The notes below the pieces were generated by a model. That model worked only from the letters and a program-made list of their open reading frames with translations. It was not told the DNA's origin and ran no database searches. Both the position numbers and the translations under genes were made by a program. A stretch of 64,000 nucleotides of DNA from CAVPCY01 sp963702525 (GTDB lineage: Bacteria > Actinomycetota > Coriobacteriia > Anaerosomatales > PHET01), in NCBI GenBank assembly GCA_963702525.1, contig CAVPCY010000013.1:372001-436000 (forward strand), written 5' to 3'. Of this stretch, positions 51,691 through 63,344 are shown one piece after another. Numbering within the stretch: position 1 is the first letter of the stretch; each line of letters starts with the position of its first letter.

Positions 51691-52521
51691 CTACGGCTGC
51701 ACCACAACGGGGCACGGGGCCTCGCGCAACAGCCGCAGAGGCACCCACCCGAACATGAACTGCTTGAGCACGCTGCCCTGGCCCGACTGGCCGGTGATGA
51801 CGCCCGTCGCATCGATCTCGTCAAGGTAGTCGAGCGTGACCTGCGCGGGATCGCCCCACCGCAATACCGCAGTCGCCTTCACGCCTCGCTCACCTGCCTG
51901 CTCGACCAGCCGATCCAGTCGTCCCCGAGATGCGTCCTCGGAGAGCTCCTCGCCCACGTGAAGGATGTGAAGCTCGCCGATAGCCTCGACTGGGCGATCG
52001 AACGCCGAGAGGAAGGCGCGCTTGGCCGCCTCGGAGAAGTCAGTCGCGACCACGAGGCGCTTGCCGAACCCTCGGGCGAGCTCGCCCGGGTCTTCGGCGC
52101 TATCGAGGAGCTCGTGGCGCACAGCCATAGCGCGAACCTTCCCCGCGCTGAACAGGTCTTCGGAGATGGAGCCTCGGAAGAGATAGTGCGCCATCGACTT
52201 CCCGTGGGTGCCCAAGCAGATCACGTCGACGCCCGTCTGTCGCACAAGCGACAGAATCGCGTCGGTCGGGTCGCCGGTGACCACCCTCAGCTCGATCTCC
52301 ATCCCGCAGCCGCCACGCAGCGGCGCCGCCATCGCGGCCAGTCGCTCGCGCGCGCGGTCGACCTCGGCGGCGAACACCGGCGCCTCGAGCCCGGTCTCGC
52401 GTACCGAAGTCGCGACGATGACCCGCTTGACCGACTGGACGCTCAGCCCGCAGGCGAACTTGAGCACCCTCTCGTCGCGATCGTCCAGGCTCACTGGCAC
52501 GAGCATCGTGCTGATCGGCAT
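51691..52521 (-). CDS. Tandem universal stress protein located between carA and carB
   Basis: 276 residues made of two Usp domains: first from ISTMLVPVSLDDRDERVLKF with GVDVICLGTHGKSMAHYLF; second from GKRLVVATDFSEAAKRAFLS with GVITGQSGQGSVLKQFMFG. The first ends G-T-H-G-K-S-x9-GS and the second GQSGQGS-x9-G, close to ATP-binding Usp signatures. The position, 9 bases after carA and 41 before carB, suggests co-expression with pyrimidine synthesis. Role unknown. Confidence 0.9.
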   Translation of the reverse strand: MPISTMLVPVSLDDRDERVLKFACGLSVQSVKRVIVATSVRETGLEAPVFAAEVDRARERLAAMAAPLRGGCGMEIELRVVTGDPTDAILSLVRQTGVDVICLGTHGKSMAHYLFRGSISEDLFSAGKVRAMAVRHELLDSAEDPGELARGFGKRLVVATDFSEAAKRAFLSAFDRPVEAIGELHILHVGEELSEDASRGRLDRLVEQAGERGVKATAVLRWGDPAQVTLDYLDEIDATGVITGQSGQGSVLKQFMFGWVPLRLLREAPCPVVVQP

Positions 52522-52530
52522 GGTGACTCC

Positions 52531-53791
52531 CTAGTCCTCGGCCGAAAGGTAGTCCGCCCGGCCGTCCATCATGCGGGTGAAAGCGCCGAACAGGTACCGG
52601 GAGTCGTGCGGGCCCGGTGCCGCCTCGGGGTGGTACTGCACCGAGAAGGCCGGCGTGTCGAGCAGCCGGATGCCCTCGGCGGTCATGTCGTTCAGATTCA
52701 CGTGAGTCAACTGCACCCTGCCGAACCGTTCGCTACGGACCACGGGCGCCTGCCCGGCACGAACCCACGCCCCCAGGTCACCAGGATCGAGCGAGAGCCC
52801 GCCGGACGATTCTTCGTCCAGCGCGCCGATGCTGCCGAAATCCACACAGAAGCCGTGGTTCTGGCTGGTGATCTCGACGCGGCCGTTGAGCAGGTTCATC
52901 ACGGGCTGATTGCCGCCCCGGTGACCGTACTTGAGCTTGTAGGTACCCGCTCCGACCGCAAGCGACAGCATCTGGTGACCCAGGCAGATGCCGAAGACGG
53001 GCTTGACGCCGATAAGGTCTCGCACCGTGCCGAACAGGTACTCGACGGCCGAGGGGTCGCCCGGACCGTTCGCCAGGAACACGCCGTCCGGTTCATGCGC
53101 GAGGACCTGCTCGGCACCGGTCGACGGCGGGACGACGGTCACGCGACAACCCGCCTCTGAGAGGCGCCGCAAGATGTTGTACTTGATGCCCGAATCCATC
53201 GCGACAACGTGGAAGGCGGGCCGCGCAGGCAAGACGCCGGTGTCGACCGGTACGTCACCTCCCGGCACGGCCTCGCCCCAGTCGTAGGCGTCTCGAACGG
53301 CGACCTCATCGACCAGGTCGCGTCCCACGAGTCCCGGATCGGCCTTCGCCTTGCGCGACGAGCGACGCTTCGTCGGCGTCCAGCGTCGAGATCACGGCAC
53401 GCATCGCACCGCGGTCCCGCAGATGCCGCACGATACGGCGAGTGTCGACCCCCTCGATCGCGACGACCCCGCGCTCGGCGAGGAACTCGGGCAGCGACTG
53501 CTCGGCCCGCCAGCTCGAGGGCTCGGCGCACATCTCGCGTACCACGAAACCCTTCGCGAACACCCCGCGCGACTCCATGTCCGCGCCGTTCGCTCCGTAG
53601 TTGCCGATGTGGGGCATCGTCATGGTCACGATCTGGCCGGCGTAGCTCGGATCGGTCAGCACCTCTTGGTAGCCGGCCATCGAGGTGTTGAAGCAAAGCT
53701 CGCCGCTGCACTCGCCCTCTGCGCCGCAGGACCATCCGCGCATCACGAGACCGTCTTCGAGTGCGAGTGCTGCAGGGAGCCGCTCTCTCAC
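52531..53791 (-). CDS. carA: Carbamoyl-phosphate synthase small subunit, frameshifted
   Basis: Glutaminase subunit. N-terminal half CFNTSMAGYQEVLTDPSYAG and C-terminal glutamine amidotransferase domain with nucleophile Cys in FGICLGHQMLSLA, oxyanion region RGGNQPV and the His-Glu in QYHPEA. The halves are in different frames; the break near 53353 (DADEASLVA then KAKADPGLVGRDLVDEV) is repaired by deleting one C in GTCGCGCAAGG. The GTG at 53791 overlaps the pyrC stop as GTGA. Confidence 0.93.
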
Positions 53792-55083
53792 CGGTCGACC
53801 ACCTTCCCGTTGCGCAGCGCGAACCGTCCGCCCACGAGCACCTCTGATGCCTTGCCGAGCAGCGTCTGACCCAAGAACGCCGAGTTCGACGACTTGCTCT
53901 CGAACCCTTGCTCGCTCACCTCGACCCGCGCCTCCGGATCGATGATCGTGATGTCGGCGACTCCGCCCTCCTCGAGACGAACCGGCTCGATGCCCAGCGC
54001 TTCGCGGGGGCCATGCGCCATCACGCGCACGAGGTCGCTCCAGTCGAAATCATCGCGAGACACGAGATGCGTCGTGACGAGCGACAGCGCCGTCTCGAGC
54101 CCCGTGGTACCGAATGGGGCGAGTTCGAACTCGAGCGCCTTCTCGTGCGCCGCATGCGGTGCGTGATCGGTGGCGATCGCGTCGATAGTTCCGTCCAACA
54201 AGCCCGCCACGAGCGCCGCTCTGTCGTCAGCGGTCCGAAGCGGCGGATTCATCTTGAGGTTCGTGTCGTAGTCAGGACCGACCGCGTCCTCGTCGAGGAA
54301 CAGGTGGTGCGGTGTGACCTCGCAGGTGACCGCGGCACCGCGGGCCTTGGCGGCTCGAACGAGTTCCACCGTACCGGCGGTCGAGATGTGGGCGAGGTGC
54401 AGCCGGCAGCCCGTGAGTTCGGCGAGCGCGATATCGCGCGCAGCCTGGACCTCCTCGGCTGCGGCGGGGTGACCTACCAGGCCGAGCCTGGTCGACACGA
54501 CTCCCTCGTTCACGACGCCCTTGCCCACGAGCGACTCGACCTCACAGTGGCTCACGATCGTCGCGGGGAACTGGCTCGCGTACTCCATCGCCAGACGCAT
54601 CATGCCGGCGTCCTGCAGCCCCTTGCCGTCGTCCGAGAAGCCCACCGCGCCCTCGGCGAGCATGTCGCCCATCTCGGCAAGCGCTTCGCCCTTGCTCCCA
54701 ACGGTTATCGCACCGATCGGATACACCCGCACGATTCCCCGCTCCGCGGCGCGCTCCACCAAGAAGCGGACGGCCGCGCCCTCGTCACACACGGGGCTGG
54801 TGTTCGGCATCGCCGCCACCGCAGTGAAGCCGCCCCTTGCGGCCGCTCGCGTCCCGCTCGCAACGTCTTCCTTGTACTCGTAGCCGGGCTCGCGCAGGTG
54901 CGTATGGATGTCAACGAGGCCCGGGACCACGACCTTCTCGGCGCACTCGATGGTCTGGCCCTTCGGTATCGAAAGGTCCTTGCCGATCTCGACGATCAGC
55001 CCGTCGCGAACGATGATGTCCGCGACCTCATCGAGCCCTGTTGCGGGATCGACCACTCGCCCGCCCCTAAGCAGTAGCGCCAC
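53788..55083 (-). CDS. pyrC: Dihydroorotase
   Basis: 431 residues, class I type. Metal site VDIHTHLREPGYEYKED, second-shell HCEVES, LHLAHISTAG and the catalytic Asp in IDAIATDHAPH. It closes carbamoyl aspartate to dihydroorotate. The start is the GTG at 55083 because GGGAGG lies 8 bases upstream; a GTG 9 bases earlier falls inside that site. It overlaps pyrB by 17 bases. Confidence 0.94.
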   Translation of the reverse strand: MALLLRGGRVVDPATGLDEVADIIVRDGLIVEIGKDLSIPKGQTIECAEKVVVPGLVDIHTHLREPGYEYKEDVASGTRAAARGGFTAVAAMPNTSPVCDEGAAVRFLVERAAERGIVRVYPIGAITVGSKGEALAEMGDMLAEGAVGFSDDGKGLQDAGMMRLAMEYASQFPATIVSHCEVESLVGKGVVNEGVVSTRLGLVGHPAAAEEVQAARDIALAELTGCRLHLAHISTAGTVELVRAAKARGAAVTCEVTPHHLFLDEDAVGPDYDTNLKMNPPLRTADDRAALVAGLLDGTIDAIATDHAPHAAHEKALEFELAPFGTTGLETALSLVTTHLVSRDDFDWSDLVRVMAHGPREALGIEPVRLEEGGVADITIIDPEARVEVSEQGFESKSSNSAFLGQTLLGKASEVLVGGRFALRNGKVVDR

Positions 55084-56002
55084 TTGCGTCACCTCCCAGC
55101 AGCAGATACATCACGGCCATGCGGACCGCGACGCCGGCGTTGACCTGATCGAGGATCAGGGAGCGGTCGGAGTCGGCCACCTCGGCCGAGATCTCGACGC
55201 CTCGGTTCATCGGACCGGGATGCATCACGATCGCGTGAGGAGGCATCTTGGCCAGCCGCGCTTCGTTCATGCCGAACAGGCGCGAGTACTCGCGCACGCT
55301 CGGGAACGGCATGCCCTCAGCTCGCTCCATCTGGATGCGCAGCATGTAGGCGACGTCGATGTCGGGCAGCACCTCGTCTATCGAGGTCACCACCTTCGCA
55401 CCGAGAACGTCGGGGCGCGCGGGCATGAGCGTTGGCGGACCCACGAGTACGGGCGTCGCGCCCACCATCTTGAGCGCGGGGATGAGCGATCCGGCGACGC
55501 GGCTGTGCGCGATGTCGCCCACAATGGCCACCGTGAGCCCTTCGAGTTTGCCGAGTCGCTCTCGCATCGTGAACAGGTCGAGCAGCGCCTGGGTGGGATG
55601 CTGATGCATCCCGTCGCCACCGTTGACGATGTGCGCGTCCATCTGCTCGGCGAGGATGCGCGGCGCCCCGGCGTACTTGTGGCGTATCACCACCAGGTCG
55701 CATGCCATCGCCGAGAGCGTGGCAGCGGTATCGGCGAGCGACTCACCCTTGACGGTCGCCGACGCCGAGGCGGTGAAGTTGATGCCGTCGGCCGACAAGC
55801 GCTTGGCAGCGATCTCGAAGCTCGTGCGCGTGCGCGTGGAAGGCTCGAGGAAGAGGTTGACCACCGTGCGGCCCCGAAGCGTGGGGAGCTTCTTGATGCG
55901 GCGCTCGTTGACCTCCTTGAACGACTCGGCGGTATCGAGCACGAGCTGGACGTCGTCAGCGGTCAGGTCAGCCATATCGATGACGTGGCGCGAGGACAGC
56001 AC
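55067..56002 (-). CDS. pyrB: Aspartate carbamoyltransferase catalytic subunit
   Basis: 311 residues. Carbamoyl-phosphate loop FLEPSTRTRTSFE, the SASATVKGESLADT loop, NGGDGMHQHPTQALLD and VMHPGPMNRGVEI. No regulatory pyrI gene is next to it, as in Gram-positives. The GTG at 56002 overlaps the pyrR stop (TAGTG). Confidence 0.95.
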   Translation of the reverse strand: MLSSRHVIDMADLTADDVQLVLDTAESFKEVNERRIKKLPTLRGRTVVNLFLEPSTRTRTSFEIAAKRLSADGINFTASASATVKGESLADTAATLSAMACDLVVIRHKYAGAPRILAEQMDAHIVNGGDGMHQHPTQALLDLFTMRERLGKLEGLTVAIVGDIAHSRVAGSLIPALKMVGATPVLVGPPTLMPARPDVLGAKVVTSIDEVLPDIDVAYMLRIQMERAEGMPFPSVREYSRLFGMNEARLAKMPPHAIVMHPGPMNRGVEISAEVADSDRSLILDQVNAGVAVRMAVMYLLLGGDASGATA

Positions 56003-56562
56003 TACTGCTCGCCCCCCTCTTCATCGGCCTCGAGGATCTCGGCAGCGTCACGCCCGTCGAGCGCCTCCAGGTACACCTTGACCCGCTCGCGCCGCGAGGA
56101 CGGCACGTTCTTGCCCACGTAGTCCGCACGGATGGGCAGTTCGCGGTGGCCGCGGTCCACGAGGACCGCGAGCTGCACCGAGCACGGGCGCCCGTAGTCC
56201 ATGAGCGCGTCCATCGCCGCGCGGATCGTACGCCCGGTGAACAGCACGTCGTCGACGAGGACCACGTCGCGATCCTCGACATCGAACGGGATATCGCTGC
56301 GGTGGACCTCGGGGTTGAGCCGGGTCGCGAGGTCGTCTCGGTAGAAAGAGATGTCGAGCGTACCCACCGGCACCTCGGTGCCCTCGATCGACGCGATCTT
56401 CTCGGCGAGGATGGTCGCCAACGCAGCGCCGCGGGTCACGATGCCCACGAGCGCCAGATTGGACGCACCCTTGTTCGCCTCGAGGATCTCGTGGGCGATG
56501 CGCGTGACCGCGCGGGCGACCGCCTCACCATCCATGACCGTCGCCTTGGTGTGGAACCTCAC
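56002..56562 (-). CDS. pyrR: PyrR bifunctional regulator / uracil phosphoribosyltransferase
   Basis: 186 residues. PRPP motif DVVLVDDVLFTGRTIRAAM, IVTRGAALATILAEKI, and DISFYRDDLATR, typical of PyrR. It binds leader RNA when UMP is high, and the site is visible 110-140 bases upstream. The start is the GTG at 56562 (VRFHTKATVMDG) behind GGGGG; an upstream ATG at 56664 in the same frame lies within the structured leader and would add 34 unlike residues. Confidence 0.94.
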   Translation of the reverse strand: MRFHTKATVMDGEAVARAVTRIAHEILEANKGASNLALVGIVTRGAALATILAEKIASIEGTEVPVGTLDISFYRDDLATRLNPEVHRSDIPFDVEDRDVVLVDDVLFTGRTIRAAMDALMDYGRPCSVQLAVLVDRGHRELPIRADYVGKNVPSSRRERVKVYLEALDGRDAAEILEADEEGGEQ

Positions 56563-56587
56563 TGAAACACCCCCTGATACGACAAAC

Positions 56588-56700
56588 GCCTCTTCGCCGG
56601 CGGGTCGGCAAGAGGCGCAGTATGCGGGTGCGGGTGCTTCGTGAAGCACGGCTGCGGTATGCATTTCCGGCCCTTGCCAGCCTCACGGGACTGGACTTAA
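56588..56700 (-). promoter_or_regulatory. PyrR-type attenuator leader of the pyrimidine operon
   Basis: On the minus strand the PyrR-binding element is at 56672-56700 (GTCCCGTGAGGCTGGCAAGG, the conserved TCC-N-G-N-GAGGCT loop). A hairpin GTGCTTC-GT-GAAGCAC lies at 56634-56649, then a GC-rich terminator-like stem at 56588-56616 (GCCTCTT...AAGAGGC) followed by a short T-containing stretch. This is the Bacillus-type arrangement: PyrR with UMP would favour termination before pyrR. It holds no credible leader peptide. Confidence 0.8.
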
Positions 56701-56712
56701 AGGTCGTAGCCG

Positions 56713-56741
56713 AGAGTACCCCACCAACCACCGTCCGACAA
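56713..56741 (-). promoter_or_regulatory. Candidate promoter of the pyr operon
   Basis: Minus strand TTGTCG and TACTCT with a 17-base spacer, ending 13 bases before the PyrR element. Position fits a transcript that includes the whole leader. Confidence 0.5.
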
Positions 56742-56786
56742 GACGAGAAACGCGATTCGCCGCGAGAATCCGGCGCGTGAAGCGCG

Positions 56787-57800
56787 CTAGGGCGTTGACC
56801 CGGCAGCAAGCAGGGCAGCGACCTCGTCGCCGGCCTTCGTGCGGCCCGTGGATAGCTCGGCGATCGCCTCGAGACGGGATGCGAGGTCTTCGGGCAGCGG
56901 GTCGACGAAGAGCAGCGGTTCGTGCGTGATCGGGTGCTCGAGTTCGAGCCGATAGGCGTGCAGGAACTGGCGTTCGAGTCCCAGATCGGCCTTCGGTCTT
57001 GCCGCACCGTATACCTGGTCGCCGACCACCGGGTGCTTGATGTAGGCCATGTGCACGCGGATCTGGTGTGTCCTGCCCGTGTAGAGCTTGCACTCGAGCA
57101 GCGTGAAGCCATCGTCGTGAGCACCGGCCTCGAAGCGCTCGAGAACCCGAAACGTCGTGACGGACTGCTTGGCCTCGACCTTGTCCGAGACGCTCATCCG
57201 CATGCGGTCGCGCTGGTCTCTGCCGAGGGGGGCGTCAACGAGACCGGTGTCGGGAGCGATCCAGCCGTGCACGAGCGTGAGGTAGCGGCGATCGATGGAG
57301 CGCACCTTGATCGCCTCTTGGAGTTTCACCTGCGCGTCGTCGGACTTGGCTACCATCATCAGGCCGGTGGTGTCCTTGTCCAGCCGATGCACGATGCCCG
57401 GACGCTCCTCGCCCTGCAGCGTACCCAAGTCGTCCGAGTGGGCGAGCAACGCGTGGACGAGCGTCCCGGTCCAGTGGCCTTGCGCAGGATGAACGACGAG
57501 CCCCGCCTGTTTCGAGAGCACGATCATGTGCTCGTCCTCGAAACGGATGTCGAGCGGGATGTCCTCAGCAACCAGATCGCCGCGGTCGTACGGCGGCACC
57601 TCGACCTCGATCCGCTGCCCTGTCCGAACCGCGAACTTCTTGGCCTCGGGCCGACCGTCCACCAGCACGAGCCCCTCGTCGATGAGGCGCGCGGCGGCCG
57701 AACGGCTGGGGAGGAAGTCGAGAGCGCCGAGAACGGCGTCCAGACGCATGCCTTGCTCGTGGTCGGCCACGACGTGCTCGAAGTACTCCGCCGGGCTCAC
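56787..57800 (-). CDS. rluD: RluA-family pseudouridine synthase (RluD-like)
   Basis: 337 residues. N-terminal S4 RNA-binding domain (MRLDAVLGALDFLPSRSAAAR) and catalytic Asp in GIVHRLDKDTTGLMMVAK, then LYTGRTHQIRVHMA. RluD makes pseudouridines in helix 69 of 23S rRNA; assigning RluD rather than a paralogue is by general likeness. GTG at 57800 overlaps the lspA stop as GTGA. Confidence 0.88.
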   Translation of the reverse strand: MSPAEYFEHVVADHEQGMRLDAVLGALDFLPSRSAAARLIDEGLVLVDGRPEAKKFAVRTGQRIEVEVPPYDRGDLVAEDIPLDIRFEDEHMIVLSKQAGLVVHPAQGHWTGTLVHALLAHSDDLGTLQGEERPGIVHRLDKDTTGLMMVAKSDDAQVKLQEAIKVRSIDRRYLTLVHGWIAPDTGLVDAPLGRDQRDRMRMSVSDKVEAKQSVTTFRVLERFEAGAHDDGFTLLECKLYTGRTHQIRVHMAYIKHPVVGDQVYGAARPKADLGLERQFLHAYRLELEHPITHEPLLFVDPLPEDLASRLEAIAELSTGRTKAGDEVAALLAAGSTP

Positions 57801-58366
57801 CGTGGCGCGTCCGGGCTCGAGCCGGCACCCTCAGACGTGTCCTCGGCCGTCGACTGCTCCGAGACAAGCTGGGAATCTGGTACGAGCAGCAGCCGCAGAA
57901 CCAGTATCGCGACCCCCACGATGATCGCCGTGTCGGCGACGTTGAACACCGGGAACTCGACGAACGCGAACTCGAACATGTCAGTCACACGGCCGATCAG
58001 CGCCCGGTCGATGAGGTTGCCCACAGCGCCGCCGGCGATCAGCCCGAGAGCGACCACCATCGGCCAGGCGGTTGGACGGAACCGGCGCCAGTACAACGCG
58101 ATCACCACCAGAACCACGACCGACGTAGCGATGAAGACTGGCTGGAAACCGGGGAACAGCCCGAAGGCAGCGCCCGTGTTGCGCACGAAGGTGAGGTTGA
58201 GAACACCCGCGACGAGCTGCCGGCTGGCGCCCTCGACCATTTGCGCGCGCACGACGGCCTTGGAGGCCTGATCGACCGCGACGGTGGCAAGGGTGATCGT
58301 CCAGAACACCAGGGCGCTGTGGCGCAAGGCTAGCGGCTCTCTTCTGCTTCCTTGCAGCTGATGCAA
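57797..58366 (-). CDS. lspA: Lipoprotein signal peptidase
   Basis: About 189 residues with four membrane helices. Catalytic Asp pair: AGGAVGNLIDRALIG and VFNVADTAIIVG; early motif DQASKAVV and FVRNTGAAFGLF. It cleaves lipoprotein signal peptides. The start is uncertain: ATG at 58366 overlaps the dksA-like gene by 37 bases; a TTG at 58327, two bases after that gene, is an alternative. The C-terminal Ser/Glu tail is longer than usual. Confidence 0.92.
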   Translation of the reverse strand: MHQLQGSRREPLALRHSALVFWTITLATVAVDQASKAVVRAQMVEGASRQLVAGVLNLTFVRNTGAAFGLFPGFQPVFIATSVVVLVVIALYWRRFRPTAWPMVVALGLIAGGAVGNLIDRALIGRVTDMFEFAFVEFPVFNVADTAIIVGVAILVLRLLLVPDSQLVSEQSTAEDTSEGAGSSPDAPR

Positions 58367-58695
58367 AGGCTCGCCGTAGGGACAGCCTCAAGCCGCTCGG
58401 CCGGTATCTCGGCGCCGCAGCGCCCGCACGTGCCGTAGACGCCTTCGTCGATTCGCACGAGCGCCGCCCGGACCTCACTCAGCGAGTCACGCAGGTTCTC
58501 CTCGAGCGTCATGTCGAGCTCACGCTCGAAGGTCGCAGAACCCTGATCCGCCATGTGATCGCGGTAGTTGTTCTCGCCGCTGGCCTCGGAGAGCGTTTCG
58601 CGGTCCTCCGCGTCGATCTCGGCTATCTCGGCCTCAAGCCGAGCAAGATCGGCTTCAAGGTGGGCGCGTAGCGCGTCATACGTCTTGGAGTCCAT
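58330..58695 (-). CDS. TraR/DksA family zinc-finger protein
   Basis: 121 residues. N-terminal coiled-coil (LRAHLEADLARLEAEIAEID) then the four-Cys finger CGRCGAEIPAERLEA...LCISC. The motif DHMADQGSATFERELD is common in the Gram-positive YteA-like branch. DksA proteins bind RNA polymerase with ppGpp in Proteobacteria; the role in this lineage is uncertain. It precedes lspA-rluD. Confidence 0.9.
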   Translation of the reverse strand: MDSKTYDALRAHLEADLARLEAEIAEIDAEDRETLSEASGENNYRDHMADQGSATFERELDMTLEENLRDSLSEVRAALVRIDEGVYGTCGRCGAEIPAERLEAVPTASLCISCKEAEESR

Positions 58696-58724
58696 CGTGC
58701 ACGCCTCCCTCGAAGTGCTATGCC

Positions 58725-58751
58725 AAAGCGCCCGGACCTGCCGGGCGCTTT
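58725..58751 (-). terminator. Intrinsic terminator between ileS and the dksA-like gene
   Basis: Perfect 11-bp stem AAAGCGCCCGG / CCGGGCGCTTT with a 5-base loop. It would work for either strand; here it ends the ileS transcript 48 bases past the stop. TATACT (a possible -10 for dksA) lies just before it. Confidence 0.85.
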
Positions 58752-58798
58752 ATCAGCCGGATAGCACGAGTATACCCCGAGGCGGAGGATTCCCGCCT

Positions 58799-61558
<2,760 letters not shown>

Positions 61559-61609
61559 TGTGGCTTCTCGCCTTTCCGACTCGGCGTCTTGTCACGGTTC
61601 TTGTCCGAG

Positions 61610-61872
61610 AACAACAAAAGACGCACTTCATCCCTACCACTGGGACGAAGCACGCCTCGTTGAGGTCGCTCCGCGGTACCACCCAGCTTGCGCCCCTTGC
61701 CGCGGGGTGCGCCACTCGGCCGCCCTGTAACGGGAGCGCCCGCCGAATCCTACGCGGCCATCGGCCGTCTCGGTCCGGGGCTGATAGGGTGATCTTCGTC
61801 CGAACGCTTCCCGCGGGCTTTCACCGTTCCCGCTCGCTGCAAGGGCGCGCCTTCGGACTACTCGTCCCCGTC
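61610..61872 (-). promoter_or_regulatory. T-box riboswitch of ileS
   Basis: On the minus strand: AGTA motif with Stem I arms (GTCCGAA / TTCGGAC), a GGTG motif in the distal arm, an AUC specifier triplet at 61791-61793 opposite the AGTA bulge (AUC = Ile, matching the gene), the T-box core GGGTGGTACCGCGG near 61671-61684, and a 15-bp terminator stem at 61620-61656 followed by TTTTGTTGTT. When tRNA-Ile is uncharged it would pair with the T-box and prevent the terminator. The 444-base gap between ileS and DUF167 holds only this leader and its promoter. Confidence 0.93.
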
Positions 61873-61924
61873 ATCGCCTGACTCTCCACCCGATGCGTGC
61901 GTGCACGCTCGCGGTGCAGGGCGG

Positions 61925-61954
61925 ATGGTATCGCAGCACTGACAACGCGGTCAA
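61925..61954 (-). promoter_or_regulatory. Candidate promoter of the T-box/ileS transcript
   Basis: Minus strand TTGACC and TACCAT separated by 18 bases, about 50 bases before the first T-box helix. Confidence 0.55.
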
Positions 61955-62002
61955 ACCAGCGTGCCGGCGCGACTCGGCTTGCACTGGCCGTAGCCGAAGT
62001 GC

Positions 62003-62278
62003 CTAGAACAGCCCGGGATCGGGTCCGCCGAGATGACCCGTCACGAGTGAATCGTCGGCCTCGATCTCGACCAGCTTGGAGCGCGACGAATGCCCGCGTA
62101 CCACTCGGACGGTGGACTTCGGCACTCCGAGGGCCGCCGCGATCGTCTTCTCGACCGCGGCGTTGGCCTTGCCGGCCTCGGGCGGTGCGCTCACCCGAAC
62201 GAGCAGATCAGCGCCTCGCCAGCCGCACACCTCGTCGCGGTCCGCCCGGGGAGTCACACGCACGCGGACGCGGACCAC
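62003..62278 (-). CDS. DUF167 (YggU) family protein
   Basis: 91 residues. RVRVTPRADRDEV at the start, then SAPPEAGKANAAVEKTIAAA and GHSSRSKLVEIE are the DUF167 landmarks. Function unknown. It starts 3 bases after the divIVA stop and is in the divIVA-yggT cell-division neighbourhood, its usual place. Confidence 0.92.
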   Translation of the reverse strand: MVRVRVRVTPRADRDEVCGWRGADLLVRVSAPPEAGKANAAVEKTIAAALGVPKSTVRVVRGHSSRSKLVEIEADDSLVTGHLGGPDPGLF

Positions 62279-62281
62279 GCG

Positions 62282-63058
62282 CTAGTCGATCTCCTCGATG
62301 TCGACGTCGTCCTCGCGCTCGCCAAGTGCATCGATTCCGGGAAGCGAGTACTCGGCCGGCTCGACAAGCTTCACTTCGGCGGGTATCTCGGGCGCCTCGA
62401 CCTCACCAAGCGTCACTGCCTGCACGAAGCCGGGAGCGGGAGGCTCGGCCGGCAACTCAGCGGAAGGCATGGCCCACGTCTCGCCGATCGGCGCGGGCGC
62501 GGCGACACTGGCCGGGGGTTCCGGGACGGGCATCGGCTGCGGCTCAGGACGCACCTCTACGTCCCCCACGACGCCTTCATCCGTGTCGCCGAGAAGCACC
62601 GTCACGTCCTCCGGCAGCGCCACCTCGCTGACCGCACGCTGCTGCTGTTCGAGCAGTGCTGTGAACTTCGCGCGGAACTCCTCCTCGGCCTGCTTGATCC
62701 GCACCAGCTCGGCGGCCACCTGCTGCTTTCTGGCCAAGGCGTTGTGGATGATCTCCTTGGCCTTGATCTCGGCGTCCCTTAGCACAGAATCGGCTTCGAC
62801 CTGGGCCTTTCGGCGCATCTCCTCGCCGGCGGTCTGCGCAGAGATGATCGCGCTGTTGACCGCGTTCTCCTTCAGCTCGAACTCGCGGACCTTGGCACTT
62901 GCGGCCTCAAGCCGCTCGGACAGGTCGATGTTCTCCTTGAAGAGCCGCTCGAACTCGTCTGCGACCTCGTCCAGGAACTGGTCGACCTCGTCCTCGGCGT
63001 AACCTCGCAGGGAGTGACGGAACTCCTTGTGGTGGATGTCGAGCGGAGTGAGCTTCAT
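62282..63058 (-). CDS. divIVA: DivIVA domain protein (Wag31-like)
   Basis: 258 residues. The N-terminal lipid-binding domain is LTPLDIHHKEFRHSLRGYAE with DEVDQFLDEVADEFERL; coiled coil to about residue 145; then a long acidic Pro/Glu/Ala tail. DivIVA marks curved membrane and organises polar growth or septum placement. Upstream yggT and proC form the usual cluster. Confidence 0.95.
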   Translation of the reverse strand: MKLTPLDIHHKEFRHSLRGYAEDEVDQFLDEVADEFERLFKENIDLSERLEAASAKVREFELKENAVNSAIISAQTAGEEMRRKAQVEADSVLRDAEIKAKEIIHNALARKQQVAAELVRIKQAEEEFRAKFTALLEQQQRAVSEVALPEDVTVLLGDTDEGVVGDVEVRPEPQPMPVPEPPASVAAPAPIGETWAMPSAELPAEPPAPGFVQAVTLGEVEAPEIPAEVKLVEPAEYSLPGIDALGEREDDVDIEEID

Positions 63059-63091
63059 GATCGATTCCCTCTCTAGCGGGTCGCAACGGCC

Positions 63092-63343
63092 CTAGAAGAT
63101 GCGGCTCAGCAGTATCCGTATGGCCTCTAGAACAAGTATTGCCACGATAGCCGATATATCAAGCGCCCCAACGGGCGGTATGAAACGCCGAAAGAGCCCC
63201 AGATACGGCTCGACGATGGTCCCGAGAGCACGACGGATATCCGCCAAAGCATCCGCGTTGGGGAACCACGACAGCAAGACGTAGGCGATGATCAGCCAGC
63301 CGTAGAACTGCAGAACCGTCATGAGCAGGCTGACGATGGACAC
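63092..63343 (-). CDS. YggT family membrane protein
   Basis: 83 residues. Two hydrophobic helices (LMTVLQFYGWLIIAYVLLSW and ALDISAIVAILVLEAIRILL) with the family motif EPYLGLFRRFIPPVG between them. Implicated in division and osmotic tolerance in other bacteria. The start is the GTG at 63343, which overlaps nothing: the proC stop is 1 base before it. Confidence 0.92.
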   Translation of the reverse strand: MSIVSLLMTVLQFYGWLIIAYVLLSWFPNADALADIRRALGTIVEPYLGLFRRFIPPVGALDISAIVAILVLEAIRILLSRIF

Positions 63344-63344
63344 C

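Noticed and set aside
56563..56664. Leader peptide or N-terminal extension of PyrR starting at the ATG at 56664
   Set aside because: The sequence coincides with the attenuator hairpins, and PyrR homology begins at the GTG at 56562.
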